The translations under genes and the position numbers were made by a program. Source: an uncultured Oscillospiraceae bacterium (GTDB taxonomy: Bacteria; Bacillota; Clostridia; Oscillospirales; Acutalibacteraceae). Taken from it: a DNA stretch of 16,194 nucleotides. The notes beneath the pieces are model-generated. The model ran no database searches. It saw only the letters and a list, made by a program, of their open reading frames with translations, and was not told the DNA's origin. Below are positions 6,747-13,836 of the stretch, in pieces; positions within the stretch are counted from its first letter, which is position 1; each line of letters begins with the position of its first letter. Location of the stretch: NCBI GenBank assembly GCA_959596515.1, contig CAUFXR010000059.1, positions 1-16,194 on the forward strand, read 5' to 3'.

Positions 6747-6893
6747 ATGGCAAACAAGAAAAACAGACCCGCTCCCTCAAAAAAGAAAAAAACGGAAAAA
6801 AGGGTGATATGGATTCGAATCCTGGCTATTATTCTCGCCCTCCTTTTGGCCGGTTCCGCGCTGGGTGTTATCTTTACCACGGTAATCGTATAA
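6747..6893 (+). CDS. 48-residue single-span membrane protein, unknown function
   Basis: A short gene with full signals: AAAGGA 9 nt before ATG 6747, a promoter and leader upstream, and a strong terminator 33 bp after the TAA. The product begins MANKKNRPAPSKKKKTEKR, a very basic cytoplasmic segment (residues 1-19). One hydrophobic helix follows from about 21 to 48 (IWIRILAIILALLLAGSALG then VIFTTVIV) reaching the C-terminus. By the positive-inside rule the N-terminus stays in the cytoplasm. I do not recognise a named family. Small Lys-rich single-span proteins of this build are common conserved hypotheticals in Clostridia; some bind nucleic acid, lipids or membrane complexes, but nothing here decides. 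It is transcribed divergently from the SDR gene. Confidence 0.72.
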   Translation: MANKKNRPAPSKKKKTEKRVIWIRILAIILALLLAGSALGVIFTTVIV

Positions 6894-6926
6894 AACGAGA
6901 AGCTGAATTCCTATTTTGTCACGTGA

Positions 6927-6969
6927 AAAAGAACCTGTCTGAGAAAAATGATCGAACAGGTTCTTTTTT
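6927..6969 (+). terminator. strong intrinsic terminator of the small gene
   Basis: AAAAGAACCTGT (6927-6938) pairs perfectly with ACAGGTTCTTTT (6956-6967) and the sequence runs into TTTTTTC. A 12-bp stem with a U-rich tail, 33 bp after the small gene. Confidence 0.88.
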
Positions 6970-7260
6970 CTTTGAATTTCATTTCCCCAACCGGGCTCTT
7001 CCCAATCCCAAGGTGAACTTTTATCTCCTTGATCCAGAAATATCAATTGATCCTATCTCCCCTATGGAATAAATTCCGGCTTTTCGGCAAGTCTGAAACC
7101 ATATTCCGAAAATCATTATTCTCCCTAGAATTTGAGAGACGCTGCGGGATTTCTCGTTTTTTCTCTGATTTCACCACGCCTTGGAAGTGAATCCCGCGTT
7201 TTTTATTTCCCAGTGGCACAGCGTTTCAACCGTCGTATCCACGGCACAAAAAGGGATCTG
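6970..7260. other. gene-free stretch with one long-range inverted repeat
   Basis: I see no supported gene. GCGGGATT (7144-7151) is complementary to AATCCCGC (7190-7197) and GTTTTTTATTT follows, so it could be a terminator with a 38-nt apical part, or the end of a small RNA. An inner helix GATTTCAC/GTGAATC is also possible and would compete. No convincing + promoter was found just upstream. Confidence 0.35.
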
Positions 7261-7306
7261 CTCCTCCTTCCCGCTTTTCCGCAAGGCGGGTTTTCTTGTT
7301 GAGGAG
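7261..7306 (+). terminator. nested hairpin with T tract, possible + strand terminator
   Basis: CCCGCTTT (7270-7277) pairs with AAGGCGGG (7283-7290) including one G-U pair, then TTTTCTT. Outside it CTCCTC (7261-7266) can pair with GAGGAG (7301-7306). No + strand gene directly precedes it, so it may protect the minus-strand operon from opposing transcription. Confidence 0.45.
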
Positions 7307-7314
7307 ACAAAAAG

Positions 7315-7366
7315 AAGGCTGTTCCTTCTTCCGGAAAATCTCACCGGGAAAAAGGAAACAGCCTTT
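7315..7366 (-). terminator. terminator of the paaK-ior-ACT operon
   Basis: Read on the minus strand, AAGGCTGTTTCCTT and AAGGAACAGCCTT form a 13-bp stem with one bulged T, enclosing about 24 nt, and CTTTTTGTC follows (7314-7306). It lies about 40 bp after the ACT gene stop codon and fits as the operon end. Confidence 0.8.
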
Positions 7367-7405
7367 GGCTTTATTTCCGCATCATCGGCATAAATTAAAT
7401 TGTAA

Positions 7406-7837
7406 TTACATCCCGTGGATTTCTTCGGCGGTCAGCAAGGTAACCCCTGCGTCTCTCAGAGCCTCCACGGCTTTTTCATCATTATCTACCCGGATAATCA
7501 CAAATGCCTTTCCCTTATCCCGGCTGATGAAAGCGTACATATACTCCACCGTGATATGGTGATCCGCCAAAATGCGCATGGCCTTGGAAAACTCGCCGGG
7601 CTTATCGTTGATACCAATAGCGATTACGTCGGTAAGAGATACCGTCATTCCGGCTTCCTTCAGCGCCTTAACCGCCTTTTCCGGATTATCCACAATCAGC
7701 CGAAGGATTCCAAAATCACTGGTGTCCGCCACGGAAATCGCGCGGATATCGATCTGGGCAGCCGCCAGGACTTCCGTAATCTGGGCCAGACGTCCCTCTC
7801 TGTTTTCTACAAAAATGGAAAGCTGTTGAATTTTCAT
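7406..7837 (-). CDS. tandem ACT-domain protein, probable amino-acid sensor
   Basis: A 143-residue soluble protein made of two ACT domains. Domain 1 (about 1-66) begins MKIQQLSIFVENREGRLAQITEVL; domain 2 (about 68-141) has VIAIGINDKPGEFSKAMRIL. The Gly-Arg/Pro-Gly turns that line amino-acid sites in ACT domains are present in both halves. There is no catalytic domain, so it is a stand-alone ligand-binding protein, as is often seen beside ior and paaK genes. AGGAGG lies 7 nt before the ATG, and the gene starts 18 bp after the upstream ligase, so it is the last gene of the operon. By context it may sense an aromatic amino acid or aryl acid and modulate an enzyme of the operon; that is an inference. 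Confidence 0.9.
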   Translation of the reverse strand: MKIQQLSIFVENREGRLAQITEVLAAAQIDIRAISVADTSDFGILRLIVDNPEKAVKALKEAGMTVSLTDVIAIGINDKPGEFSKAMRILADHHITVEYMYAFISRDKGKAFVIIRVDNDEKAVEALRDAGVTLLTAEEIHGM

Positions 7838-7855
7838 AGTGCTGCCTCCTTTTTT

Positions 7856-9160
7856 TTAGATATGTCGTTTGTCGATCACCCGCTTGGCCTTACCCTCGGA
7901 ACGGGGCAGGCTCTTGGGCTCTACCAGACGGATTTTCGCTGCGATATTCAGAGTGGACTGGAGAGCGGTAGCAATATTGTGCTCCACATCCTCCAGATTT
8001 CTCACCTTATCAGAGAACATCTGATCTGACATCTCCACCTGGACTTCCATAGTATCCAGGTTGTTTTTCCGATCCACGATGATCTGATAGTTAGGCTCCA
8101 TATTCAGGCTCAGCAGTACATGCTCCACCTGAGACGGGAACACGTTGATACCCCGGATAATCAGCATATCGTCGGTACGTCCGCGAGGTTTGCTCATTTT
8201 TACCAGGGTTCTTCCGCAGGAACAGGGCTTGTGGCTCAGCTTGCAGATATCTCTTGTGCGGTAGCGAAGCAGGGGCAGGGCCTCTTTGCCGATACAGGTG
8301 AACACCAGCTCGCCGTATTCGCCGTCAGGCAGCTGCTCCCCGGTTTCCGGATCGATAACCTCCGGATAGAAGAAATCCTCGTTGATGTGCATTCCTGTTT
8401 GCTCGCCGCACTCGAAAGAAACGCCAGGACCGGCGATCTCAGACAAGCCATAAATATCATAGGCCTTGATATCCAGGATCTTTTCAATTTCCCGGCGCAT
8501 ATTCTCGCTCCAGGCCTCGGCGCCGAAAATACCGCCCCGAAGCTTCAGGGTTTTGGGATCGATGCCCATATCTCTCACTGTCTCGCCAATGTACATGGCA
8601 TAAGAGGGCGTGCAGCACAGGAAATCAGAGCCGTAGTCCCGCAGGATATCCACCTGACGCTTGGTATTGCCGGAGGATACCGGGATCGCCGTGGCGCCCA
8701 GCATCTCCGCGCCGTAATGCAGTCCTAAGCCGCCGGTAAACAGGCCATAGCCGTAAGAAACATGGATATAGTCGGACTTGGTGGCGCCGGCGGCAACCAG
8801 CGCTCTGGCCGCGCCTTTGGCCCATACGTCGATATCGTTTTTCGTATACCCTACCACCGTCTGCTTGCCGGTGGTGCCTGAAGAGGCGTGAATTCTTACC
8901 AGCTGCTCCCGCGGTACCGCGATCATGCCGAAGGGATAATTATCCCTCAAATCGGTTTTGTAGGTAAAGGGCAACTTATGGATATCGTCGATAGACTTGA
9001 TATCTCCGGGCAAAAGGCCCATTTCGTCGAACCGCTTTTTGTAAAGGGGCACGTTGTTGTAGCAGTTCTCCACCATTTTAACCAGCCGGCGGGACTGAAT
9101 CCAGTGCAATACCTCTCGGGGAGCGGTCTCAAGATCCGGCTCAAAATAGTTATCCTGCAT
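7856..9160 (-). CDS. paaK: phenylacetate-CoA ligase family, AMP-forming (copy 1)
   Basis: A 434-residue cytosolic adenylating enzyme: aryl acetate + ATP + CoA gives aryl-acetyl-CoA + AMP + PPi. The PaaK subfamily is recognised by N-terminal RRLVKMVENCYNNVPLYKKRF (24-44), the P-loop SSGTTGK (93-99), YGYGLFTGGLGLHYG (136-150), YGLSEIAGPG (237-246), RTRD (301-304), and GRTDDMLIIRGINVFP (327-342). The C-terminal lid has K424 in SEGKAKR as the expected adenylation lysine. The length is normal. The start ATG has AGGAAG 9 nt upstream. It follows iorB after a 275-bp gap and precedes the ACT gene. With IorAB it links free aryl acetate to aryl-acetyl-CoA. Whether phenyl-, hydroxyphenyl- or indoleacetate is preferred cannot be told. 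Confidence 0.9.
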   Translation of the reverse strand: MQDNYFEPDLETAPREVLHWIQSRRLVKMVENCYNNVPLYKKRFDEMGLLPGDIKSIDDIHKLPFTYKTDLRDNYPFGMIAVPREQLVRIHASSGTTGKQTVVGYTKNDIDVWAKGAARALVAAGATKSDYIHVSYGYGLFTGGLGLHYGAEMLGATAIPVSSGNTKRQVDILRDYGSDFLCCTPSYAMYIGETVRDMGIDPKTLKLRGGIFGAEAWSENMRREIEKILDIKAYDIYGLSEIAGPGVSFECGEQTGMHINEDFFYPEVIDPETGEQLPDGEYGELVFTCIGKEALPLLRYRTRDICKLSHKPCSCGRTLVKMSKPRGRTDDMLIIRGINVFPSQVEHVLLSLNMEPNYQIIVDRKNNLDTMEVQVEMSDQMFSDKVRNLEDVEHNIATALQSTLNIAAKIRLVEPKSLPRSEGKAKRVIDKRHI

Positions 9161-9435
9161 TGGTTACCACTTCCTGTTCTTCTGTTTTCTCTTGTTTTTC
9201 TAAAATCAGAACCCAGCGAAATGAAATCCTCGCCGGCTTCTTATTTTATGTGACTGTGGGGGTGGCTTTTATCCGGAAAAGGGCGGTTTCCACGCCGCAC
9301 CGAACTTATTGCACTTTTCCGCACTGACCTAGAGGTCGCACCCAATTTTCTCTTTTTCGGTCCTCTTTCCGGAAAAGCGGACCATAAAAGTCTCTCTGAA
9401 AAAAACGCGTTCTTTTCCAGACCTCTCACAGTGGC
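9161..9435 (-). other. 275-bp gap inside the operon with small inverted repeats
   Basis: No gene is supported. An imperfect 25-base dyad bounded by GGTCC and GGACC, with TTTCCGGAAA inside, lies near 9359-9383. GACCT-AG-AGGTC is a perfect dyad at 9326-9337. No convincing promoter or T-tailed terminator was seen on the minus strand. It may hold an RNA processing or stability site between iorB and paaK copy 1. Confidence 0.4.
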
Positions 9436-10011
9436 TTACTTCTCATAACCCAGCTCAAAGGCCTTTTTATTCATCTCGATAAACTTGGGGGGCACTGTCG
9501 CCTCGATGGTTTTCAGCCATTCCGCCTTGCTCAGCTCCATATGCCTGGCCATTACGCCGATAAGCACCACATTCACCGCTTTGGAAGAGCCGGCCTGCTC
9601 CGCTAAGGAAAGGGCGTCTACCGCCGCGATTTTCGCTTCCTTTTCCTGAAGTTTCTCGATCAGTCCATCCGGATAGGTCGCGTTGCCCGCTACCACCGGC
9701 ATGGGATCGATCCGCTGGGTATTGACGATAATGGTTCCGCCCTTTTTCAGGTAAGGCAGATATCTGGCGGCCTCTAATTGCTCAAAGGCCAAAATATAGT
9801 CGGCGCCGCCCTTTTCGATCACCGGGGAGTACACCTTTTCCCCGTACCGGACGTAGGTTTCCACCGAACCGCCCCGCTGGCTCATGCCGTGAACCTCGGA
9901 GACCTTTACGTCGTGGCCCGCCGTCACCATGGCGTTGCCCAGCAGCCGGCTGGCAAGCAGGGTTCCCTGGCCGCCTACGCCCACGATCAAAACGCTTTTT
10001 ACTTCGCTCAT
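9436..10011 (-). CDS. iorB: indolepyruvate oxidoreductase beta subunit
   Basis: A 191-residue subunit of the oxygen-sensitive indolepyruvate:ferredoxin oxidoreductase (EC 1.2.7.8). It is the gamma-type domain of the 2-oxoacid:ferredoxin oxidoreductase superfamily. Visible marks are VLIVGVGGQGTLLASRLLG (7-25) and the strongly conserved EVHGMSQRGGSV (39-50), followed by the AFEQLEAARYLPYLKKGG segment. The size fits IorB. The frame is open further upstream, but the start is ATG 10011: it overlaps the iorA stop by ATGA, has AAGGAGG 8 nt upstream, and begins exactly at the family N-terminus. The 1:1 partner is encoded directly upstream, so translational coupling would balance the subunits. Confidence 0.95.
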   Translation of the reverse strand: MSEVKSVLIVGVGGQGTLLASRLLGNAMVTAGHDVKVSEVHGMSQRGGSVETYVRYGEKVYSPVIEKGGADYILAFEQLEAARYLPYLKKGGTIIVNTQRIDPMPVVAGNATYPDGLIEKLQEKEAKIAAVDALSLAEQAGSSKAVNVVLIGVMARHMELSKAEWLKTIEATVPPKFIEMNKKAFELGYEK

Positions 10012-11750
10012 GCTTTCGCCTCCTTGCTCACAATGGCCTGTTTCGGACACAGGCCCTCGCACACGCCGCATCCCACACACTGGGTTCTGTCGATGACCGC
10101 CTTGCCGTCCCGCTGGGAAATCGCCGGGCAGCCGATGGCCATACACGCCTTACATCCGACGCATTTATCGTTATCCACCGTCAAAGGCGGGTTGTGCTTC
10201 ACGGTTTTCAGCAGGGCGCAGGGCCTTCTGGAAATAATCACAGAGGGACCGTCCGCCGCCAGTTCCTCGTTGATGGCTTTTTGGGTCTCCTTCAGGTCAT
10301 AGGGATCGCACACCCGTACCCGGTCGATTCCCACCGCCTTACACAGGGCTTCCAGGGAAACCGCCGACGCCGGATCGCCGTAGATATTTTTTCCGGTGGT
10401 GGGGTTTTCCTGATGGCCGGTCATACCGGTGATGGAGTTATCCAAAACCACAACCACAGAGTTGGAGTTATTATAGGCGATATCGATCAGGCCGGTGATG
10501 CCGGAATGGATAAACGTGGAGTCGCCGATGACCGCCACGGATTTTTTCTCGCTTTTTTCTCCCAGCACCTTATTGTAGCCGTGGAGCGCGGAAACCGACG
10601 CGCCCATGCAGACGCAGGTATCCATCATACCCAGCGGGGCGCTGGCCCCTAAAGTATAGCATCCAATATCGCCGGACACATAGACTTTCGCCCGCTTCAG
10701 TGCGTAGAACAGACCTCTGTGAGGGCATCCACAGCACATTACCGGAGGCCGCACCGGGATCTCAGTATCCAGGGCCTGAACCGGCAGTTCCTTTCCAGTC
10801 AGCAGCCTGCGCACCAGGCTTTGGTTAAACTCACCGCACAAGGGGAAGAGATCCTTGCCGATGACATCCACGCCGATCTTTTTGCAATGGGACTCGATCA
10901 CGTCGTCCAGTTCCTCGATGACATAGACCTTTTCCACCTTTTCGGCGAACTTTTTGATCAGCTCCACCGGCAGGGGATTCACCATACCAAGCTTCAGGTA
11001 GGAAGCGTTGTCTCCCATAGCCTCTTTGGCGTATTGATAGGAGTTTCCAGAAGTGATAATGCCGATAACGGGATCATTGATTTCCATACGGTTGATCTCC
11101 GCGGTCTCCGCCCACTGGATCAGCTTTTTGGTTCTTTCCTCCACCTTCACGTGCTTGGGCCGGGCAAACGCCGGAAGCATAACGTTTTTCGCGGGATTTT
11201 TCTCATAGGGCTTTAGATCTCTTTCGTCTCTGTCGCACAGTTCCACCAGGCTTCTGGAATGGGCGATTCTGGTGGTCAGCCGCAGCACTACCGGGGTATC
11301 GAATTCCTCGGAAAGGGCGTAAGCCAGCTTGGTGAAATCCTTGCACTCCTGAGAGTCCGCCGGCTCCAGCATGGGAACCTTAGCGCCGATAGCGTGGCGG
11401 CGGCTGTCCTGCTCATTCTGAGAGGAATGCATTCCAGGGTCATCGGCTACGCCGAGAACCATACCGCCGTTAACACCGATATAGCTCATGGTGTAAAAGG
11501 GATCCGCGGCCACATTCAGGCCCACATGCTTCATGCCACAGAAGGATCTGGCGCCGGCAAAACTGGCGCCGATGGCGGCCTCCGCCGCTACCTTCTCGTT
11601 CGGCGCCCATTCACAGGAAATCTCCTGATACTTGGCGGCGTTTTCCGTAATCTCCGTACTGGGAGTTCCAGGATAACTGGAAACAAAACGGACGCCTGCT
11701 TCATACAAGCCCCTGGCAACGGCCTCGTTGCCCAGCAATAGTTGTCTCAT
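10008..11750 (-). CDS. iorA: indolepyruvate oxidoreductase alpha subunit
   Basis: A 580-residue catalytic subunit: aryl-pyruvate + CoA + oxidised ferredoxin gives aryl-acetyl-CoA + CO2 + reduced ferredoxin, reversible in anaerobes. Residues 1-160 form the pyrimidine-type TPP domain (MRQLLLGNEAVARG, SYPGTPSTEI). The pyrophosphate-type TPP domain spans about 335-510: the CCGCPHRG cluster (339-346), then GDSTFIHSG (409-417) and N438 in LDNSITGMTGH. The C-terminus is a two-cluster ferredoxin: C530/C533/C536/C541, with the extra spacing residue typical of IorA, and C558/C561/C564/C568. All expected ligands are present. The start has GGAGGAG 9 nt upstream and lies 50 bp after copy 2 of the ligase. 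It works with IorB and feeds or is fed by the two flanking PaaK-type ligases. Confidence 0.96.
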   Translation of the reverse strand: MRQLLLGNEAVARGLYEAGVRFVSSYPGTPSTEITENAAKYQEISCEWAPNEKVAAEAAIGASFAGARSFCGMKHVGLNVAADPFYTMSYIGVNGGMVLGVADDPGMHSSQNEQDSRRHAIGAKVPMLEPADSQECKDFTKLAYALSEEFDTPVVLRLTTRIAHSRSLVELCDRDERDLKPYEKNPAKNVMLPAFARPKHVKVEERTKKLIQWAETAEINRMEINDPVIGIITSGNSYQYAKEAMGDNASYLKLGMVNPLPVELIKKFAEKVEKVYVIEELDDVIESHCKKIGVDVIGKDLFPLCGEFNQSLVRRLLTGKELPVQALDTEIPVRPPVMCCGCPHRGLFYALKRAKVYVSGDIGCYTLGASAPLGMMDTCVCMGASVSALHGYNKVLGEKSEKKSVAVIGDSTFIHSGITGLIDIAYNNSNSVVVVLDNSITGMTGHQENPTTGKNIYGDPASAVSLEALCKAVGIDRVRVCDPYDLKETQKAINEELAADGPSVIISRRPCALLKTVKHNPPLTVDNDKCVGCKACMAIGCPAISQRDGKAVIDRTQCVGCGVCEGLCPKQAIVSKEAKA

Positions 11751-11800
11751 CTATGTAGCTCCTCCAATTTTCTTTTCTTGCCAAATTTGTAAAACCGGGT

Positions 11801-13165
11801 TTATTCCTCCGGCTGGTTTCGCAAATCCAGAATTCGCTTAGCCTTGCCCTGGAACCGTTCCAAACTCTTAGGCTCTACCAGGGTCACCCTGGTTTCCAGG
11901 CCCAGCACGCTTTTCAGCCGGTCATGCACACTCTTTTGCAGAGCCTCCAGCGCCCGGTAATTCTCCAGCAGATCGCCGTTGAGCAGCTCTACCTTAACCT
12001 CCAGGTTATCCATGAAGTTCTTCCGGCGAACCACCAGCTGGTAGTGGGGTCCTACATTCTCCATGCCCACCAGTACACTTTCAATCTGGGTCGGGAATAC
12101 GTTAACGCCCTTGATGATCAGCATATCGTCGGTACGTCCCATGCATTTTTCCATGCGGACATGGGTCCGGCCGCAGGCGCAGGGCTCATAATTCAGTTTG
12201 GTGATATCCTTGGTCCGATATCTGAGCACCGGCATTCCCTCACGTGTCAGCGTGGTGACCACCAGTTCTCCGGCTTCGCCCGGAGCCCTCTGCTCCATGG
12301 TATCCGGATCGATGATCTCCGGCAGGAAATGATCCTCCGCGAAGTGGAGCCCGCACCGCAGCTCACATTCGCCAGACACGCCAGGTCCTCCCAGCTCCGT
12401 CATACCGTAGTTGTCAGACACGAAGATCCCCATGGAATTCTCAATCTGGGTCCGCATCTCCGGCGTACAGGTTTCCGAACCCAGCAGGCCGATCCGCAGC
12501 CGATACTGATCCATCGGATAGCCCGCTTCCTTCATGGCTTCTCCCAGATACAGGGCGTAGGAAGGCGTGGCCACCAGGCCGGTAACGCCGAAATCCCGGA
12601 ACATCATCAGCTGCTTGGCCGTATTCCCCGAGGAAGCCGGAATAACCGTGGCTCCCAACTTTTCCAGGCCGTAGTGAAGGCCCAAAGCACCGGTGAACAG
12701 ACCATAGCCAAAGGCGATCTGGATGATATCCCCTTCCGTGGCGCCGCCGCCTACCGCAACACGGGCTACCTGATCGGACCAGTTCTCAATGTCCCGACGG
12801 GTATACACCCCAACAGTGGGCTTTCCGGTCGTGCCGGAGGAAGCGTGAATCCGGACGATTTTCTTCATGGGCTGGGCCAGCATTTGGAAGGGATAATTAT
12901 CCCGAATGTCATCCTTCGTGGTGCAGGGGATATACTGAACATCACTTAAGGTTTTGATCTTATCGCCGGTTACGCCGGCCTGCTGCAGACGCTCGTGGTA
13001 AAACGGCACATTATTGTAGCAGTAATCCACAATGTACTTTAAGCGCTCCAATTGCAGGGCTTCCAAATCCCTGCGGTTCATAGTCTCAATGTCTTTTTGA
13101 AAAAACAACCGTAACACTTCCCTTTTCTTTTCCAAGCAAAGCCTTTTTTCCCTAAAATTCGCCAT
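11801..13165 (-). CDS. paaK: phenylacetate-CoA ligase family, AMP-forming (copy 2)
   Basis: A 454-residue paralogue of the ligase at 7856-9160 and the first gene of the operon. It keeps HASSGTTGKPT (107-117), YGLFTGALGLHYG, YGMTELGGPG, RTKD, GRTDDMLIIKGVNVFP and a C-terminal lysine in FQGKAKR. Differences from copy 1 cluster in the acyl-binding half (for example GLLGSETC in place of GGIFGAEAW), so the two may prefer different aryl acetates; this is an inference. From ATG 13165 the protein carries about 20 basic residues (MANFREKRLCLEKKREVLR) not usual for the family. An in-frame TTG at 13108 has AAGGGAAG 8 nt upstream and would begin MFFQKDIETMNRRDLEALQ, which matches the usual family N-terminus. 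I list the longer form but consider the TTG start at least as likely. Confidence 0.9.
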   Translation of the reverse strand: MANFREKRLCLEKKREVLRLFFQKDIETMNRRDLEALQLERLKYIVDYCYNNVPFYHERLQQAGVTGDKIKTLSDVQYIPCTTKDDIRDNYPFQMLAQPMKKIVRIHASSGTTGKPTVGVYTRRDIENWSDQVARVAVGGGATEGDIIQIAFGYGLFTGALGLHYGLEKLGATVIPASSGNTAKQLMMFRDFGVTGLVATPSYALYLGEAMKEAGYPMDQYRLRIGLLGSETCTPEMRTQIENSMGIFVSDNYGMTELGGPGVSGECELRCGLHFAEDHFLPEIIDPDTMEQRAPGEAGELVVTTLTREGMPVLRYRTKDITKLNYEPCACGRTHVRMEKCMGRTDDMLIIKGVNVFPTQIESVLVGMENVGPHYQLVVRRKNFMDNLEVKVELLNGDLLENYRALEALQKSVHDRLKSVLGLETRVTLVEPKSLERFQGKAKRILDLRNQPEE

Positions 13166-13184
13166 TTTATTTCACCATAAAAAA

Positions 13185-13201
13185 CAGGCTGGCGCAGCCT
13201 G
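13185..13201 (-). terminator. intrinsic terminator in the leader of the paaK-ior operon (attenuator)
   Basis: On the minus strand CAGGCTG (13201-13195), loop CGC, CAGCCTG (13191-13185), then TTTTTT (13184-13179). It lies downstream of the operon promoter and only 20 nt before the first possible start codon, so it must be bypassed for expression. Upstream in the leader are GGCGGC-GAAA-GCCGCC (13277-13262, GNRA-type loop) and two mutually exclusive small stems, CGAAAA/TTTTCG and AAAAGC/GCTTTT, near 13230-13211. No known riboswitch or T-box consensus was recognised. Confidence 0.75.
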
Positions 13202-13294
13202 CGATTGAAACGAAAAGCATTTTCGCTTTTTCGCTTATGGTCAGATACCGTATCACTCTCCGGCGGCTTTCGCCGCCCATTACAGCGTGAGGTT

Positions 13295-13323
13295 ATTATA
13301 CCATAATTCCATCTGTTTGACAA
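13295..13323 (-). promoter_or_regulatory. promoter of the paaK-iorA-iorB-paaK-ACT operon
   Basis: Minus strand TTGTCA (13323-13318), exactly 17 bp, TATAAT (13300-13295), with an expected start near 13288. That gives a leader of about 123 nt to ATG 13165, or 180 nt to TTG 13108. The stretch upstream (13324-13580) shows no gene or clear element. Confidence 0.85.
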
Positions 13324-13580
13324 ATAGAAACCGCAGACAGGCCAAGGTTTCTTTCGGGCAAAGGAAGGCCGCTTTTCTCCGTAATTGTAAATTTTGCGCC
13401 GCGTCTTCGCCGGGCTCTCTTTCGCCATAAAGCGCCGGCTATTTTTATCGGGCTTTTCGAGTCGCGCTATGCCCATGGCTCCGTGCTTATCCGGGGCGGC
13501 GATCTCGCGGGATAGTAAAAATCGCGATGTGAACCGAACCCCGCTTCCAAGCGGTCCAGGATCAGGAACCCTTAAAGGCC

Positions 13581-13836
13581 TCGGGCGTTTTTGCCCTTTC
13601 GCCTCCGCAAAGGCAAAAGCGCAAGATCTCACAGGCACTGTGGCCTCAGTCAGCCACATTCGGGCCTTCCGCCTCGCAAAGGTAAAAGCGCAGGATCTCA
13701 CAGGCACTGTGGACTCAGTTAGCCACGTTCGGGCTTTTCCTCCTCCGCAAAGACAAAAGCGCAGGATCTCACAGGCACTATGGCCTCAGTTACCCACGTT
13801 CGGATTTTTCCACGACCGCAAAGGTAAAAGCGCGGG
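13581..13836. repeat. roughly 70-bp tandem repeat, three copies plus a partial
   Basis: Units begin TCGG at 13581, 13660, 13729 and 13800 (spacings 79, 69, 71). The core is GCAAAGGYAAAAGCGC, then AGATCTCACAGGCACTGTGG or GGATCTC-type variants, then CTCAGTTAGCCAC. CACAG-GCA-CTGTG is a perfect small hairpin in the first two units and has one mismatch in the third; GTGGC/GCCAC is an alternative pairing in unit 1. The fourth unit stops where the symporter terminator begins. Open frames here on both strands are short low-complexity repeats and not convincing genes. Confidence 0.88.

Noticed and set aside
6698..7072. 124-codon + frame overlapping the small membrane protein
   Set aside because: Runs through the leader hairpin and the strong terminator in a different frame; the 48-codon gene has the proper ribosome site and a membrane helix.
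9241..9429. 62-codon minus frame in the operon gap
   Set aside because: No ribosome site; basic low-complexity translation; probably chance.
11924..12949. 341-codon + frame opposite the ligase gene
   Set aside because: The minus strand encodes a clear PaaK-type ligase with all motifs; the long antisense frame is a by-product of its codon use. The same applies to + frames at 7415-8029, 8120-8728, 10194-10652, 10719-11216 and 11259-11741.
13185..13288. Known riboswitch or T-box in the operon leader (glycine, T-box, THF, fluoride considered)
   Set aside because: The GGAGAG string is reminiscent of glycine aptamers, but the rest of that consensus and the T-box antiterminator sequence are absent, and the leader is too short.
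13078..13707. 209-codon minus frame and 168-codon + frame (13394-13900) over the 70-bp array
   Set aside because: Both are repeat translations without ribosome sites; the minus frame also crosses the operon promoter, leader and ligase start.
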